NCBI GenBank assembly: GCA_029883965.1
Contig: JAOUIN010000010.1
Coordinates: 1-25,062 of the forward strand
DNA: 25,062 nt
Reading direction: 5' to 3'
DNA from: Betaproteobacteria bacterium
Lineage (GTDB): Bacteria > Pseudomonadota > Gammaproteobacteria > Burkholderiales > SG8-41
Shown here: positions 14,939-22,952 of the stretch, piece after piece
Numbering within the stretch: position 1 is the first letter of the stretch
Layout of the letters: each line of letters opens with the position of its first letter
Made by a program: the position numbers and the translations under genes
Notes under the pieces: generated by a model
The model's input: the letters and a program-made list of their open reading frames with translations, nothing else
The model's database searches: none
Told to the model about the DNA's origin: nothing

Positions 14939-16087
14939 ATGTTTCCTGGCTCCACTCAATTCGCGCAATCTCCCATGTCAGCCATTGAACATATCAAGAA
15001 AAATCGTCGCAATATCGTCGAGCACTATGTCCAGGCAAGTAACGCAAGTGCGTATGCGCAAACGCTGTCTACTTTGCTTCCGCTGGGCGCGCTCTGGTAT
15101 GCCGTGTCGTTGAGCGCACAAATCTCATTTTGGCTCACAGCGCTACTGACTTTACCGATCAGTTTATTCGTGATGCGGGCATTTTTGCTGATGCACGATT
15201 GCGGACACAAAAGCCTGTTTCGATCCGACAGGCTTAACCAGTTCTTCGGATTTATCTTTGGTCTGGTGTGGGGAATGCCGGCTTATGTCTGGTCACAGCA
15301 CCATGCATTTCATCACTCGACCAATGGAAACTGGTCTAAGTATCGCGGCCCCTTGTCGGTTGTGCCGGCCACGGAGTATGCGGCGATGTCGGAGAAGCAA
15401 CAGCGAAAATATCGCCATGCCCGCAGCATCTGGATTACGCCGCTCGCAGGGTTCTTATACGTGCTTTGGAACCCGCGCATTAACTGGCTTAAAGGCACTT
15501 TCAGCCTTGTCGCCCACCTGCTGAAGAAGAAAATCGAGGAACCCGGTGTTTCGATCAGGACCCATGCAGCCGGGTTCAAAACGCGCTACTGGGCTGATGC
15601 GAATGAGTACTGGCAGATGTTCTGGAACAATGTTGTTTTGATGAGCATATGGGCGCTAATGTCCCAGCTGATCGGTGCGGCGCTGTTTTTTTCCGTGTAT
15701 GTGGCGAGCACGTCGCTGGCGGGCGCCGCCGGATTGGTATTGTTTACGGTGCAGCACAACTTTGAACACTCTTACGCAAGCAGCGATGAAGGCTGGGATT
15801 CTGTTGAAGCTGCAATACGGGGAACGAGTTTTTTGATTTTGCCGCGCTGGTTAAACTGGTTCACCGTTGATATCGCTTTTCATCACGTACATCACCTGTC
15901 GTCCAAAATCCCCAATTACCGTCTGGTCAAATGCCACGAGGAATTCAAGCATTTGTTTCTGGATGTCACCCGCATCATGCTCGCCGATGTCCCCAAATCA
16001 TTGAAATGCATACTTTGGGATACCGAGCAGCGACGCATCATCACCGTTGAGGAGGCTCGCCTCCAGAAATACCCGGTAACAGCTTAA
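14939..16087 (+). CDS. Membrane fatty acid desaturase (FADS superfamily)
   Basis: A 382-residue di-iron integral membrane desaturase that would insert a double bond into an acyl chain of membrane lipid or acyl thioester using O2 and reduced ferredoxin/cytochrome. The three histidine boxes are intact: HDCGH (86-90), HHAFHH (121-126) and HHVHH (315-319), plus the accessory QHNFEH (272-277). Hydrophobic segments lie at about 45-115 and 235-270. The layout matches the DesA/DesK-like bacterial group. Start: ATG 14939 or ATG 14975 (12 residues shorter); neither has a good SD, and the second is equally plausible. The gene is visibly poorer in G+C than its neighbours (for example 28/60 in 15121-15180 against 39/60 in 14281-14340), suggesting transfer. 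It stands alone and faces the ABM gene. Confidence 0.93.
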   Translation: MFPGSTQFAQSPMSAIEHIKKNRRNIVEHYVQASNASAYAQTLSTLLPLGALWYAVSLSAQISFWLTALLTLPISLFVMRAFLLMHDCGHKSLFRSDRLNQFFGFIFGLVWGMPAYVWSQHHAFHHSTNGNWSKYRGPLSVVPATEYAAMSEKQQRKYRHARSIWITPLAGFLYVLWNPRINWLKGTFSLVAHLLKKKIEEPGVSIRTHAAGFKTRYWADANEYWQMFWNNVVLMSIWALMSQLIGAALFFSVYVASTSLAGAAGLVLFTVQHNFEHSYASSDEGWDSVEAAIRGTSFLILPRWLNWFTVDIAFHHVHHLSSKIPNYRLVKCHEEFKHLFLDVTRIMLADVPKSLKCILWDTEQRRIITVEEARLQKYPVTA

Positions 16088-16138
16088 CGCCTCGGCAACC
16101 CCGATACGTGCATGCGGCAACAGGTTGCGGCGCGAGTC

Positions 16139-16447
16139 CTACGCCGGCGAAAGAACGTGGATAACGCGCTCCGCAATCAACTCCCGGGTCGTCGCCGCAT
16201 AAGCCTTCATGTGCGGCGCCACCGCATGCGCCTGCAGCGCATCCATGGACTCCCACTTCTCGATCACGACAAAGGTATCGGGTCCGTATTTCGTCTGCAC
16301 CGGCGGCGCGGGATCAGCATCGATCGCAGGCCCGTATTCGATGCAGCCCTGCTCCGCAAGCACGGCCGGGATATTCGCGTGAAAATGCCGCAGAATCTCG
16401 TCGCGCTTGCCCGGTTTGGCGGTAATGACGGCAATGACATGAACCAT
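16139..16447 (-). CDS. ABM-domain monooxygenase (putative quinol monooxygenase)
   Basis: A 102-residue protein spanning a single antibiotic-biosynthesis-monooxygenase (ABM) domain, the usual size of YgiN-like dimers. Seen: MVHVIAVITAKPGKRDEIL at the start, ESMDALQAHAVAPHMKAY in the second half, and EKWES at the dimer strand. ABM proteins oxidise quinols or polycyclic substrates without a cofactor, or act as degradative accessory enzymes. SD AAAGGA lies 6 nt upstream of ATG 16447. It lies 68 bp after the Bug receptor gene on the same strand, probably in one transcript, which fits a role in using the compound the receptor binds. Confidence 0.88.
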   Translation of the reverse strand: MVHVIAVITAKPGKRDEILRHFHANIPAVLAEQGCIEYGPAIDADPAPPVQTKYGPDTFVVIEKWESMDALQAHAVAPHMKAYAATTRELIAERVIHVLSPA

Positions 16448-16515
16448 GTTTTTTCCTTTGTCCGGGCGCAGGCCTGCCGGCCCGGCATGTGAAACAAGCT
16501 GCCGTAATCAGCCGC

Positions 16516-17487
16516 TTACCCGGGCGTCGCGCCCGAAGCCTTGACCACCTTCGCCCACTTTTTCATTTCGGACTTGATATAGGCGGTGAACTGCTCCGGC
16601 GTGCCGTAGGTGATTTCAAAGCCGACACCGGCGAGGCGTTTTACGACAGCCGGGTCCTGCAGCGATTTGTGGATGTCGGCATTGAGCCGCGCGATGACCG
16701 GCTTTGGTGTGCCCGCGGGTGCGAGCACGCCGAACCATGAGCTCGATTCAAAGCCGGGATAGGTTTCGGCGATGGTCGGAATCTCCGGCGTCGCGGGCGT
16801 ACGCTTGAGCCCGGTAGTCACGATGCCGACCAGCTTGCCTGAACGCACATGCGGCAGTGTCGAGGCCATACCGCTGATCATGACCTTGATGTGGCCACCG
16901 ACCAGATCCGAGATCGCTTGGCCGCTGCCTTTGTACGGGATGTGCAGCATGTCGATGCCGGCCATGTCATTGAGCAGTTCACCGGTCAGATGACCGACGC
17001 TGGCCACGCCCGCCGACGCAAAGCTGACCTTTTTCGGATTGGCCTTGGTGTAGGCGATGAATTCCTTGAAGTTTTTCGCCGGCAGCGACGGATGGGTGAC
17101 GAAAATGTTGGAAGCGCCGGCCACCTGCGTGATCGACGCGAAATCCCTGACCGGGTCATAAGGCATTTTTGCGTAGAGGCTGGGGCCGATCGCGAGATTG
17201 GCGATGTAGCCGAGCACGATGCTATAGCCGTCGGGCGGCGCCTTGGCTACGATGGTCATGCCGATGTCGCCGTTGGCCCCGGCGCGGTTGTCGACGACGA
17301 CCTGCTGGCCGAGGTGATCGGACAACGTCGTGCCGATGGCGCGCGCCAGCGTGTCGGTGCTGCCGCCCGGTGCATAAGGCACGACAAAACGCACCGGTCG
17401 TGACGGATAGTTCTGTGCGGTCGCCGCAGTCGCCGCCAGCAGCAGCGCCGCAGCCAGTGCCGGCCAGCGGAACTGACGCGGGTTCAT
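16516..17487 (-). CDS. Bug/TctC-family periplasmic solute receptor
   Basis: A 323-residue secreted receptor of the tripartite tricarboxylate transporter family. It has a signal peptide (basic MNPRQFRWP, hydrophobic ALAAALLLAAT, cleavage after ATAATAQ or nearby), then the family start NYPSRPVRFVVPYAPGGSTD, the ligand region VVVDNRAGANGDIG and PDGYSIVLG. TctA/TctB membrane partners are absent from the window, as is common for the many orphan Bug receptors of Burkholderiales. ATG 17487 overlaps the stop of the 68-residue gene by 4 nt (ATGA), so translation is coupled. It is followed by an ABM monooxygenase gene, which suggests sensing or uptake of an organic acid or aromatic compound. The ligand is unknown. 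Confidence 0.93.
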   Translation of the reverse strand: MNPRQFRWPALAAALLLAATAATAQNYPSRPVRFVVPYAPGGSTDTLARAIGTTLSDHLGQQVVVDNRAGANGDIGMTIVAKAPPDGYSIVLGYIANLAIGPSLYAKMPYDPVRDFASITQVAGASNIFVTHPSLPAKNFKEFIAYTKANPKKVSFASAGVASVGHLTGELLNDMAGIDMLHIPYKGSGQAISDLVGGHIKVMISGMASTLPHVRSGKLVGIVTTGLKRTPATPEIPTIAETYPGFESSSWFGVLAPAGTPKPVIARLNADIHKSLQDPAVVKRLAGVGFEITYGTPEQFTAYIKSEMKKWAKVVKASGATPG

Positions 17488-17690
17488 CGCCGCAACCCGG
17501 TCGGATCGTTGCGCCAGCGCTCCCACGCTGCACGCTGGTCTTCCTTGATCGATTCGTCTTCGAGCATGCGGCGCACCAGCGCCGTCACATCCGATTCGTA
17601 GATCCCGGCACGCTTCTTGAAATCCCATTTCTTGTCCTGCGGAAAAACAGGTGACGGCACGGGGGTCTGCGGATCTTTCACATCACTCAT
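17484..17690 (-). CDS. Small hypothetical protein coupled to the Bug receptor
   Basis: A 68-residue, charged, soluble protein with no recognised domain. A proline-rich start (DPQTPVPSPVFPQDKKWDF) is followed by an amphipathic, helix-like part rich in Arg/Glu (SDVTALVRRMLEDESIKEDQRAAWERW). It has no signal peptide. It is supported as real by the ATGA overlap with the following receptor gene and by its own open frame. The SD is weak (AGG about 8 nt upstream of ATG 17690). I do not recognise it. Confidence 0.7.
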   Translation of the reverse strand: MSDVKDPQTPVPSPVFPQDKKWDFKKRAGIYESDVTALVRRMLEDESIKEDQRAAWERWRNDPTGLRR

Positions 17691-17736
17691 GAGGAATGCC
17701 TGGATTTGTTGTTGTTAAAAAGGACGCCGGGACTTA

Positions 17737-18123
17737 CTACGGCGATGGAGCGACTGGCGCAGATTCCGGCTGCCAGCCGTAACACGAGCAGGTATGCGAA
17801 ACACTGCCCGTGCGCGGTACAGGTCGCGGCGCTGCGGGCTGGAACCACTCGCCGATCAGATCTGCTACACCAACGATCAGCAGCCCCCCCAGCAGGACGC
17901 CGGATGCACTATTGGAAAAACTCACCTGGCCGCCGGTGGCACCGGGCGGAGGCGGCGTGCCGAACGAACCGCCGATGATGGCGTTCCCGACTTGCGTCCC
18001 GCCGCGGATGGCGCTACCGGTCGACACCACGGTTGAACCGCCACTGTTGGTCTCGCTGCCATACAGCGTAACGGCGCAGCCGGGCAGCGCCAGGACCAGA
18101 ACCATGAGGATCAAGCGGGACAT
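17737..18123 (-). CDS. Small outer-membrane-type lipoprotein, Gly/Ser-rich
   Basis: A 128-residue predicted lipoprotein. The N-terminus MSRLILMVLVLALPGC has a basic start, a hydrophobic core and a lipobox ending LPGC, with Cys16 as the lipidated residue. The mature part is Gly/Ser/Thr-rich (SGGSTVVSTGSAIRGG, PPPPGATGG), then has a hydrophobic GVLLGGLLIVGVADLIGEWF segment and a cysteine-containing tail (SHTCSCYGW). There is no Asp at +2, so sorting to the outer membrane is likely. ATG 18123 was chosen over the open frame upstream to 18273 because the lipoprotein signal starts there. A TATACT lies only 6 nt upstream, so the mRNA may be leaderless; no SD is present. Its function is not recognised. 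Confidence 0.75.
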   Translation of the reverse strand: MSRLILMVLVLALPGCAVTLYGSETNSGGSTVVSTGSAIRGGTQVGNAIIGGSFGTPPPPGATGGQVSFSNSASGVLLGGLLIVGVADLIGEWFQPAAPRPVPRTGSVSHTCSCYGWQPESAPVAPSP

Positions 18124-18130
18124 GCGCGCA

Positions 18131-18165
18131 GTATAGCGCCGCCATTGATATAAGAAAAATATCAA
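18131..18165 (-). promoter_or_regulatory. Lipoprotein promoter with overlapping inverted repeat
   Basis: On the minus strand TATACT (18135-18130 region, 5 of 6 to TATAAT) sits 6 nt before ATG 18123. Directly upstream, TTGATAT (18145-18151) and ATATCAA (18159-18165) form a perfect 7-bp inverted repeat around a 7-nt spacer, covering the -35 region. It looks like a repressor operator, or on the plus strand part of a divergent promoter (TTGATA then TAAAAT at 18166-18171). Confidence 0.4.
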
Positions 18166-18379
18166 TAAAATCCGATACTTATTTTCATACCGCGGAATGA
18201 AACACACCGAATTGGCGGGATATCCCACAGCTGTTTCGTGTATGGGTCGTGGTACCAGTGGCTTATCGTGCAATCATCCGGCTGGATTGTCGCCATCGAT
18301 ACCACCCCGCGGGGCCTCCTCCCGCGATCCACCTCCAAGTGGAAACCCCTCGCGCAACCGCAAGGTTGCGCTTTTTCTT
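18166..18379 (+). ncRNA. Candidate structured RNA ending in a plus-strand terminator
   Basis: The 272-bp gap 18124-18395 has no convincing ORF, but on the plus strand it runs from a possible promoter (TTGATA 18145-18150, TAAAAT 18166-18171, short 15-nt spacing) to a strong intrinsic terminator (18352-18379). Between them is an imperfect 65-nt hairpin: GGG/CCC (18244-18246 with 18306-18308), GTGGTA/TACCAC (18249-18254 with 18300-18305), TGGC/GCCA (18259-18262 with 18292-18295) and CAATC/GATTG (18271-18275 with 18285-18289). A 5-bp hairpin TCCAC/GTGGA follows (18328-18343). It is not recognised as 6S, SRP or another known family. GC-rich DNA gives chance stems, so confidence is low. Confidence 0.25.
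18352..18379 (+). terminator. Intrinsic terminator, plus orientation
   Basis: A perfect 8-bp stem GCGCAACC/GGTTGCGC (18352-18359 with 18364-18371) with a stable GCAA tetraloop is followed by TTTTTCTT. The T-tract is on the plus-strand side only. It lies 24 nt past the 3' end of the DUF4340 gene, but in that (minus) direction it lacks a T-tract. Confidence 0.75.
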
Positions 18380-18395
18380 GCCTGCGATCCGGGGA

Positions 18396-19508
18396 TTAGC
18401 GCCGTGCGATCAACTGCTCGCGCTTCACCAGCAGCGGCGCCACCACTTTACCCGGCACGACGTACGCCCATTGCGAACGCGCCTGCTCGAGCATGACCCG
18501 TGCCTCCAGCAGCTGCCGTGTTTGTGCGTATTCCTTGTCCCGTTTGTCGGCTTCTTCGGGTTTTTCCTTGGGCTCGGGCTTGCGTGTCTTCGGCGGTGTG
18601 CCTTCAACCTTGAAACGCAGCACATGGTTGCCGTCGGTATGCGGCGCGAGCTTCACCGTGTAGGTCAGGTTGTCGAAGGTTTCCGCAATCAGCGTCACCG
18701 CTTTTTCGGTGCCAGTGGTGTCATCAGTGATCACGTCGCTGAACGACAGGTTCGCCAGCGCGTTGTTCGCGGCCACCGCAGCGCTCGGATCGAGCTGTCC
18801 GCCGCCGGCAGCAAACTTCCACTGCCCCCACTCTTCATCGCGCGTGATTTTCCAGGCATCGCCGCCGGTCAGCTGCAGGGTCTTGATGCGCTCGACCTTG
18901 AACAAATCGCGCGCCAGCCATGCGCCCGGCTCGGCAACCGCCTTCTCCAGCGGATCGGACACCACGAACACATTGTCGCCCTTGCCCGCCACCAGCACAT
19001 GGCGGCCGGCCGGCACGCCGTCCTTCGCGTTGGGCAGCGGATTCATCGGATCTTTTTTCAGCGACACCTTGCCGAGCACCATGCTGGCCAGCGTTTTTCC
19101 CGACGCATCCGTCAGCTCCAGCAACGTGCCAACGCCCTCCTTGGCGCCCTTGCCGGGCATGGCCAGATCCAGACGCGGATGCAGACTCGCCCCCACGGCT
19201 TCGGACTGCACCACCTTGGCGTCCAGCAGCTTCAGGATCAGGCCGCTGATCGCGGCAAAATCCGCGGGATAGCCGCCGCGCTGCTCGACGCGCCAGGTCT
19301 TGTCCTTGACTGCGAGCGTGACCTCGTGCGTCGCATCCTGCAGACGCATTTTGGTGACATCGCCGATCTTGAATTCGGGCAGCAGGCGTGCGCCGATTTT
19401 CGCGCCGCTGTCGCGGTAAGACGTCAGATCCTGCCAGAACAGCGCGAGGCCGGCGCCGCCCATGACCAGCACCACCAGCATCAGCCACAGGAATTGCTTG
19501 CGGTTCAT
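18396..19508 (-). CDS. DUF4340 domain-containing membrane-anchored protein
   Basis: A 370-residue protein with one N-terminal membrane anchor (FLWLMLVVLVMGGAGLALFW, from about residue 6) and a large extracytoplasmic part made of beta-rich repeats: TWRVEQRGGYPADFAAI and DAWKITRDEEWGQWKFAAGG show the W-x-(L/I/V) strand pattern of DUF4340. A charged segment (about residues 310-340, rich in Lys/Glu/Pro) links to the C-terminal helix. DUF4340 proteins accompany GldFG-type ABC systems and their role is unknown. ATG 19508 overlaps the GldG stop by 4 nt (ATGA). Last gene of the four-gene ABC operon. Confidence 0.9.
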   Translation of the reverse strand: MNRKQFLWLMLVVLVMGGAGLALFWQDLTSYRDSGAKIGARLLPEFKIGDVTKMRLQDATHEVTLAVKDKTWRVEQRGGYPADFAAISGLILKLLDAKVVQSEAVGASLHPRLDLAMPGKGAKEGVGTLLELTDASGKTLASMVLGKVSLKKDPMNPLPNAKDGVPAGRHVLVAGKGDNVFVVSDPLEKAVAEPGAWLARDLFKVERIKTLQLTGGDAWKITRDEEWGQWKFAAGGGQLDPSAAVAANNALANLSFSDVITDDTTGTEKAVTLIAETFDNLTYTVKLAPHTDGNHVLRFKVEGTPPKTRKPEPKEKPEEADKRDKEYAQTRQLLEARVMLEQARSQWAYVVPGKVVAPLLVKREQLIARR

Positions 19509-21418
19509 GATGCGCTGGCCCTGGCGTTGATTTTGCGGCGACGGATGATCGCGAGCGACACACCGAGCACGATCACCAGCAGCGGTATCAGCGCAATGTT
19601 GATCACCTTGGTCCACAACTGCAGCGATTCGGTTTCCTCGCGCAGGTTCTTGCGTACTTCCTTCAGCTCGCGCCGCGTCTCGATCGACTTGTTGCGGAAG
19701 TTATCCATCTCCGCCTGCTGATCCGGCGTCAGGATGGCGCCGCCGCTGGCAGTTGCGGATTTCCCGCCCTTCTGCAGGGCCTGCAGTTTCTCCGTAGTCT
19801 GATTCAGCGTGTCTTCCAGTTCCTTGATCTTGCCAAGGTAGGTTTCCTGCGCGCGCGCTTCGATCTGCTTGATCGCCGTCAGCGGCCGGCTGAAGGCCGC
19901 ACGGCTGCGCAGATTGATCAATGCGCTGTCGCCGGCCATCTGTTCAACGAGGCCCTGCGCAAACGCCAGATTGCCGTTGCGGGGCACCGCCACGCGCTGA
20001 CCGAAGATTTCCTGGATTTCGACGGCCGCACCGTCGGTAAGCATGTCGACATCGCCGGCGATGACCACGGTGTTCTCGGCCGCCGCTTCTGCGCGGTGCG
20101 CTTTGCGGTCGGCCTCGAACTGTACCGGATCCACCGGCTTGCCGCGCGCAAACGGATCCGCGGGCTTGCCGTTGGGAAACGCGGTCTTGAACTTGCCGCT
20201 CAGCCGGAACGCCAGCGGCTCTTCCTTGCCCGAAGGCTGGAAGCCGCGGGTGGAAGGCTCGCCGGACAGCGTGGCGATGATCAGGTCCGCCAGCATCGAG
20301 TTCTTCGAGGTGTGCACCAGCGTGGTCTGCTTGAGGCCCTCCGGCGGCTTGATGGTGAAGCTCGCGCCGAACGGGATCAGCAGCGTGCCGACCTGACTGG
20401 TCACTACATCATCCATGTTCAGCGCTTCGGTGTTCAGCGACAGCAGCGTCGGCAGCAGACGCGGGCCCTCGCCGCTGGCAAAGGTCAGGTCCGCGACGAC
20501 CTTGCCATGACTCGGCTCCACGCCCCAGGCCTTGAACAGGTTGTGCAGCGTCGACTGGCCGGCAGCATTGCCGCCGAACGGGTTCTGCAGATCCGGCTGC
20601 TGGTCGAAATAGGCGTAGGTGTCGACGAAAGCAATCAGTTTGCCGCCGCGCATGACGAACTGGTCGATTGCATATTCGGTGGTTTCAAGGATGTCGCGCG
20701 GATGAATGACCAGCAGCACCTTGATGTCGTCATCGATCTTGGTCGCGTTCATTTCGACCTTGCGCACATCAAAAATCCGCTTCAGCTCCGACGCCAGCAC
20801 CCACGGTTCGGTCGGTTGCTGCTTCTTTACCGGGTCCAGCGAGCGGCCCAGCACCGGCAGATTGCTCATCACGCCGATGACCGGCTTCTTCGCCTGCCCC
20901 ACCTGCGAAATCGAACGCGTGATGTCGTATTCGAGCAGACGCTCACGGTCCGGCGTCAGCACCGGGATCGACGACTTCTGGTCGAGAAACGATACCGCAA
21001 GCCCGAGATAGAACTTCTCTCCGGTATTGGTCATCTGGCCCTCGACGTTGTCGAGCGCGGCTGAATCCTCGGCGTCCGAATCCGGTTGCGGATTGAATTT
21101 CTCGATGATGACCTTGCCGTTGGACGCCGCCTTGTATTCATTGAGCAGATCCTCGACGCGGCCGGCGAAGGTCTTCAGTCCCGGCGGCACTGCGGCGCTG
21201 CCCTGGGTGTAATAGAAACGGATTTTCACCGGCGCTTCGAGCTTGGACAGGATCGAGCGCGTGCCGTCCGACAGCGTATAGACGCGGCCTTCGGTCAGGT
21301 CCACGCGCGCATTGAGTGCGCTGAAGATGAAATTGCCCGCGATCAGGATCAGTGCCAGCGCGATGATGCCGCCGGCCGAATACATCAGAGTTTCAAGATT
21401 CTTGTTTTTCATGCTCAT
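19505..21418 (-). CDS. GldG family ABC-associated protein
   Basis: A 637-residue membrane protein of the ABC-type uncharacterised auxiliary family (GldG/DUF7088). It has an N-terminal anchor (about 12-33), LTEGRVYTLSDGTRSIL (about 41-57) as in GldG, a thioredoxin/IFT52-like extracytoplasmic region with IPVLTPDRERLLEYDITRSI and VLLVIHPRDILETTEYAIDQFVMRGGKLIAFVD, a C-terminal coiled coil (about 545-605, KIKELEDTLNQTTEKLQAL) and a final membrane segment (VINIALIPLLVIVLGVSLAII). It starts 10 nt after the permease gene. With GldA/GldF it forms an ABC complex required for gliding in Bacteroidetes; in non-gliding proteobacteria its function is unknown. Confidence 0.92.
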   Translation of the reverse strand: MSMKNKNLETLMYSAGGIIALALILIAGNFIFSALNARVDLTEGRVYTLSDGTRSILSKLEAPVKIRFYYTQGSAAVPPGLKTFAGRVEDLLNEYKAASNGKVIIEKFNPQPDSDAEDSAALDNVEGQMTNTGEKFYLGLAVSFLDQKSSIPVLTPDRERLLEYDITRSISQVGQAKKPVIGVMSNLPVLGRSLDPVKKQQPTEPWVLASELKRIFDVRKVEMNATKIDDDIKVLLVIHPRDILETTEYAIDQFVMRGGKLIAFVDTYAYFDQQPDLQNPFGGNAAGQSTLHNLFKAWGVEPSHGKVVADLTFASGEGPRLLPTLLSLNTEALNMDDVVTSQVGTLLIPFGASFTIKPPEGLKQTTLVHTSKNSMLADLIIATLSGEPSTRGFQPSGKEEPLAFRLSGKFKTAFPNGKPADPFARGKPVDPVQFEADRKAHRAEAAAENTVVIAGDVDMLTDGAAVEIQEIFGQRVAVPRNGNLAFAQGLVEQMAGDSALINLRSRAAFSRPLTAIKQIEARAQETYLGKIKELEDTLNQTTEKLQALQKGGKSATASGGAILTPDQQAEMDNFRNKSIETRRELKEVRKNLREETESLQLWTKVINIALIPLLVIVLGVSLAIIRRRKINARASAS

Positions 21419-21428
21419 TTCCGAATCC

Positions 21429-22172
21429 TCATCCTGCGCGCTGGTTGCGGATGATCACGCCGGTGGTGAACAGCATGAAGCCGATCACCGAGGCAAAGAA
21501 CACCACGTCGCGCGTGTCGAGCACGCCGCGCTGGAAACCTTCGAAATGCGTCATTACCGAGAATGCCGCGACGATATCGACCACAACCGGACTCGCGAAC
21601 CGCGACAGCAGGTCCGTCACCGGGGTGTAGCCGGCAAGTATCAGGAACAGGCAGATCAGCACCGACAGGATGAAGCTGATGACCTGGTTGCGGGTCAGCG
21701 CCGAGGTCATGCAGCTCACCGCGAGATAGGCACCCGCAAGCATCAGGCTGCCGACATAGCCGGAGAAAATGATGCCGTTGTCGGGATCACCGAAGTAGTT
21801 GACTGTGATGACCACCGGGAAGGTCAGTGCCAGCGCCAGTGCGAGGAACAGCCACGACGCGAGGAATTTCCCGACAATGGCCTGCCAGTTGGTGATCGGC
21901 ATGGTCAGCAGCAGTTCCATCGTGCCCATGCGCCGCTCTTCCGACCACAGGCGCATGCCTACCGCAGGCACCAGGAACAGATACAGCCACGGGTGCCAGG
22001 TGAAGAACGAGACCAGCGAGGCTTCGCCGCGCTCGAAGAAATTGCCGATGGTGAACGTGAAGAATCCCGTCAGCAGCAGAAAGATGACCAGGAACACGTA
22101 GGCGATCGGCGAGGTGAAATAACCGCCGAGCTCGCGTTTCATGATGGTCTTGATGTTGGCGGTCGCGCTCAT
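21429..22172 (-). CDS. ABC-2 type permease (GldF-like)
   Basis: A 247-residue inner-membrane permease with about six hydrophobic segments. The N-terminus IKTIMKRELGGYFTSPIAYVFLVIFLLLTGFFTF is the classical GldF/NosY-like start, and WSEERRMGTMELLLTMPITNWQ (about 76-97) is the conserved ABC-2 cytoplasmic coupling loop. The start overlaps the ATPase stop by 4 nt (ATGA). Partner of the ATPase and GldG proteins encoded on either side. The transported substrate is unknown. Confidence 0.93.
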   Translation of the reverse strand: MSATANIKTIMKRELGGYFTSPIAYVFLVIFLLLTGFFTFTIGNFFERGEASLVSFFTWHPWLYLFLVPAVGMRLWSEERRMGTMELLLTMPITNWQAIVGKFLASWLFLALALALTFPVVITVNYFGDPDNGIIFSGYVGSLMLAGAYLAVSCMTSALTRNQVISFILSVLICLFLILAGYTPVTDLLSRFASPVVVDIVAAFSVMTHFEGFQRGVLDTRDVVFFASVIGFMLFTTGVIIRNQRAG

Positions 22173-22930
22173 GCGTTCACCTCTGCAACGGCCGCAGGCC
22201 TGACATGATCCACCGTGTCGGGCAGCGTGATTTCACGGAACACGTCCTCCAGCCTGCCTTCGGGCGAACGCGCGGCCAGTGCCGCCGGTGTGTCATTGGC
22301 AACGATGCGGCCGCGGTCGATGATGATGACGCGTGAACATGCCGCTGCGACTTCCTCCAGAATGTGCGTCGAGAAAATCACCACTTTCTTCTCGCCCAGC
22401 CGCTTGATCAGGCCGCGCACTTCATGCTTCTGGTTGGGATCCAGGCCGTCAGTGGGTTCGTCGAGGATCAGCACATCCGGGTCGTGGATCAGCGATTGTG
22501 CGAGGCAGGTGCGGTGCTTGTAGCCCTTCGACAGCGTGTCGATCGACTGATACAGCACACCCTCGAGAAAACACAGCTCGACCGCATGGTGCACGGCGCG
22601 TTTGCGCGCGTCGCCCTGCAGACCACGCAGCTCGGCGCAGAAATTCAGAAAACCGTTGACCGTCATGTCAGCATAGCCCGGCGCATTCTCCGGCAGATAG
22701 CCGATCAGCTTTTTCGCTGCAATCGGATCCTCCACCATGTCGTGGCCGCCGACGGTGATCCTGCCCGAAGTCGGCGGATAGTAGCCGGTGATCATGCGCA
22801 TCGTGGTCGACTTGCCGGCGCCGTTGGGTCCGAGGAATCCCAACACTTCACCGCGCTCGACGCTGAACGACACGTCGTTCACCGCGAGTTTGGGGCCGAA
22901 GGCCTTGACCAGGTTCTCTACAGTAATCAA
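22169..22930 (-). CDS. ABC transporter ATP-binding protein (GldA-like)
   Basis: A 253-residue ATPase with Walker A GPNGAGKST (34-42), GYLPENAPGY in the Q-loop position (Glu for Gln, as is usual in GldA), the degenerate signature LSKGYKHR (133-140), Walker B VLILDEPT (153-160) with Glu158, DPNQKHE in place of the D-loop, and switch His189 (STHILEE). Start: TTG 22930 is preferred because GGAGAGAG (22943-22936) is an excellent SD 5 nt upstream and the family begins MITVENLVK-AF; the ATGs at 22945 and 22951 have no SD, and 22951 abuts a strong hairpin. First gene of the GldA-F-G-DUF4340 operon. Confidence 0.92.
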   Translation of the reverse strand: MITVENLVKAFGPKLAVNDVSFSVERGEVLGFLGPNGAGKSTTMRMITGYYPPTSGRITVGGHDMVEDPIAAKKLIGYLPENAPGYADMTVNGFLNFCAELRGLQGDARKRAVHHAVELCFLEGVLYQSIDTLSKGYKHRTCLAQSLIHDPDVLILDEPTDGLDPNQKHEVRGLIKRLGEKKVVIFSTHILEEVAAACSRVIIIDRGRIVANDTPAALAARSPEGRLEDVFREITLPDTVDHVRPAAVAEVNA

Positions 22931-22952
22931 GCGATCTCTCTCCATTAACATC

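Noticed and set aside
18197..18496. 99-codon plus-strand frame in the lipoprotein/DUF4340 gap
   Set aside because: Pro/Ser/Arg-rich, crosses a strong terminator hairpin and runs antisense into the DUF4340 gene.
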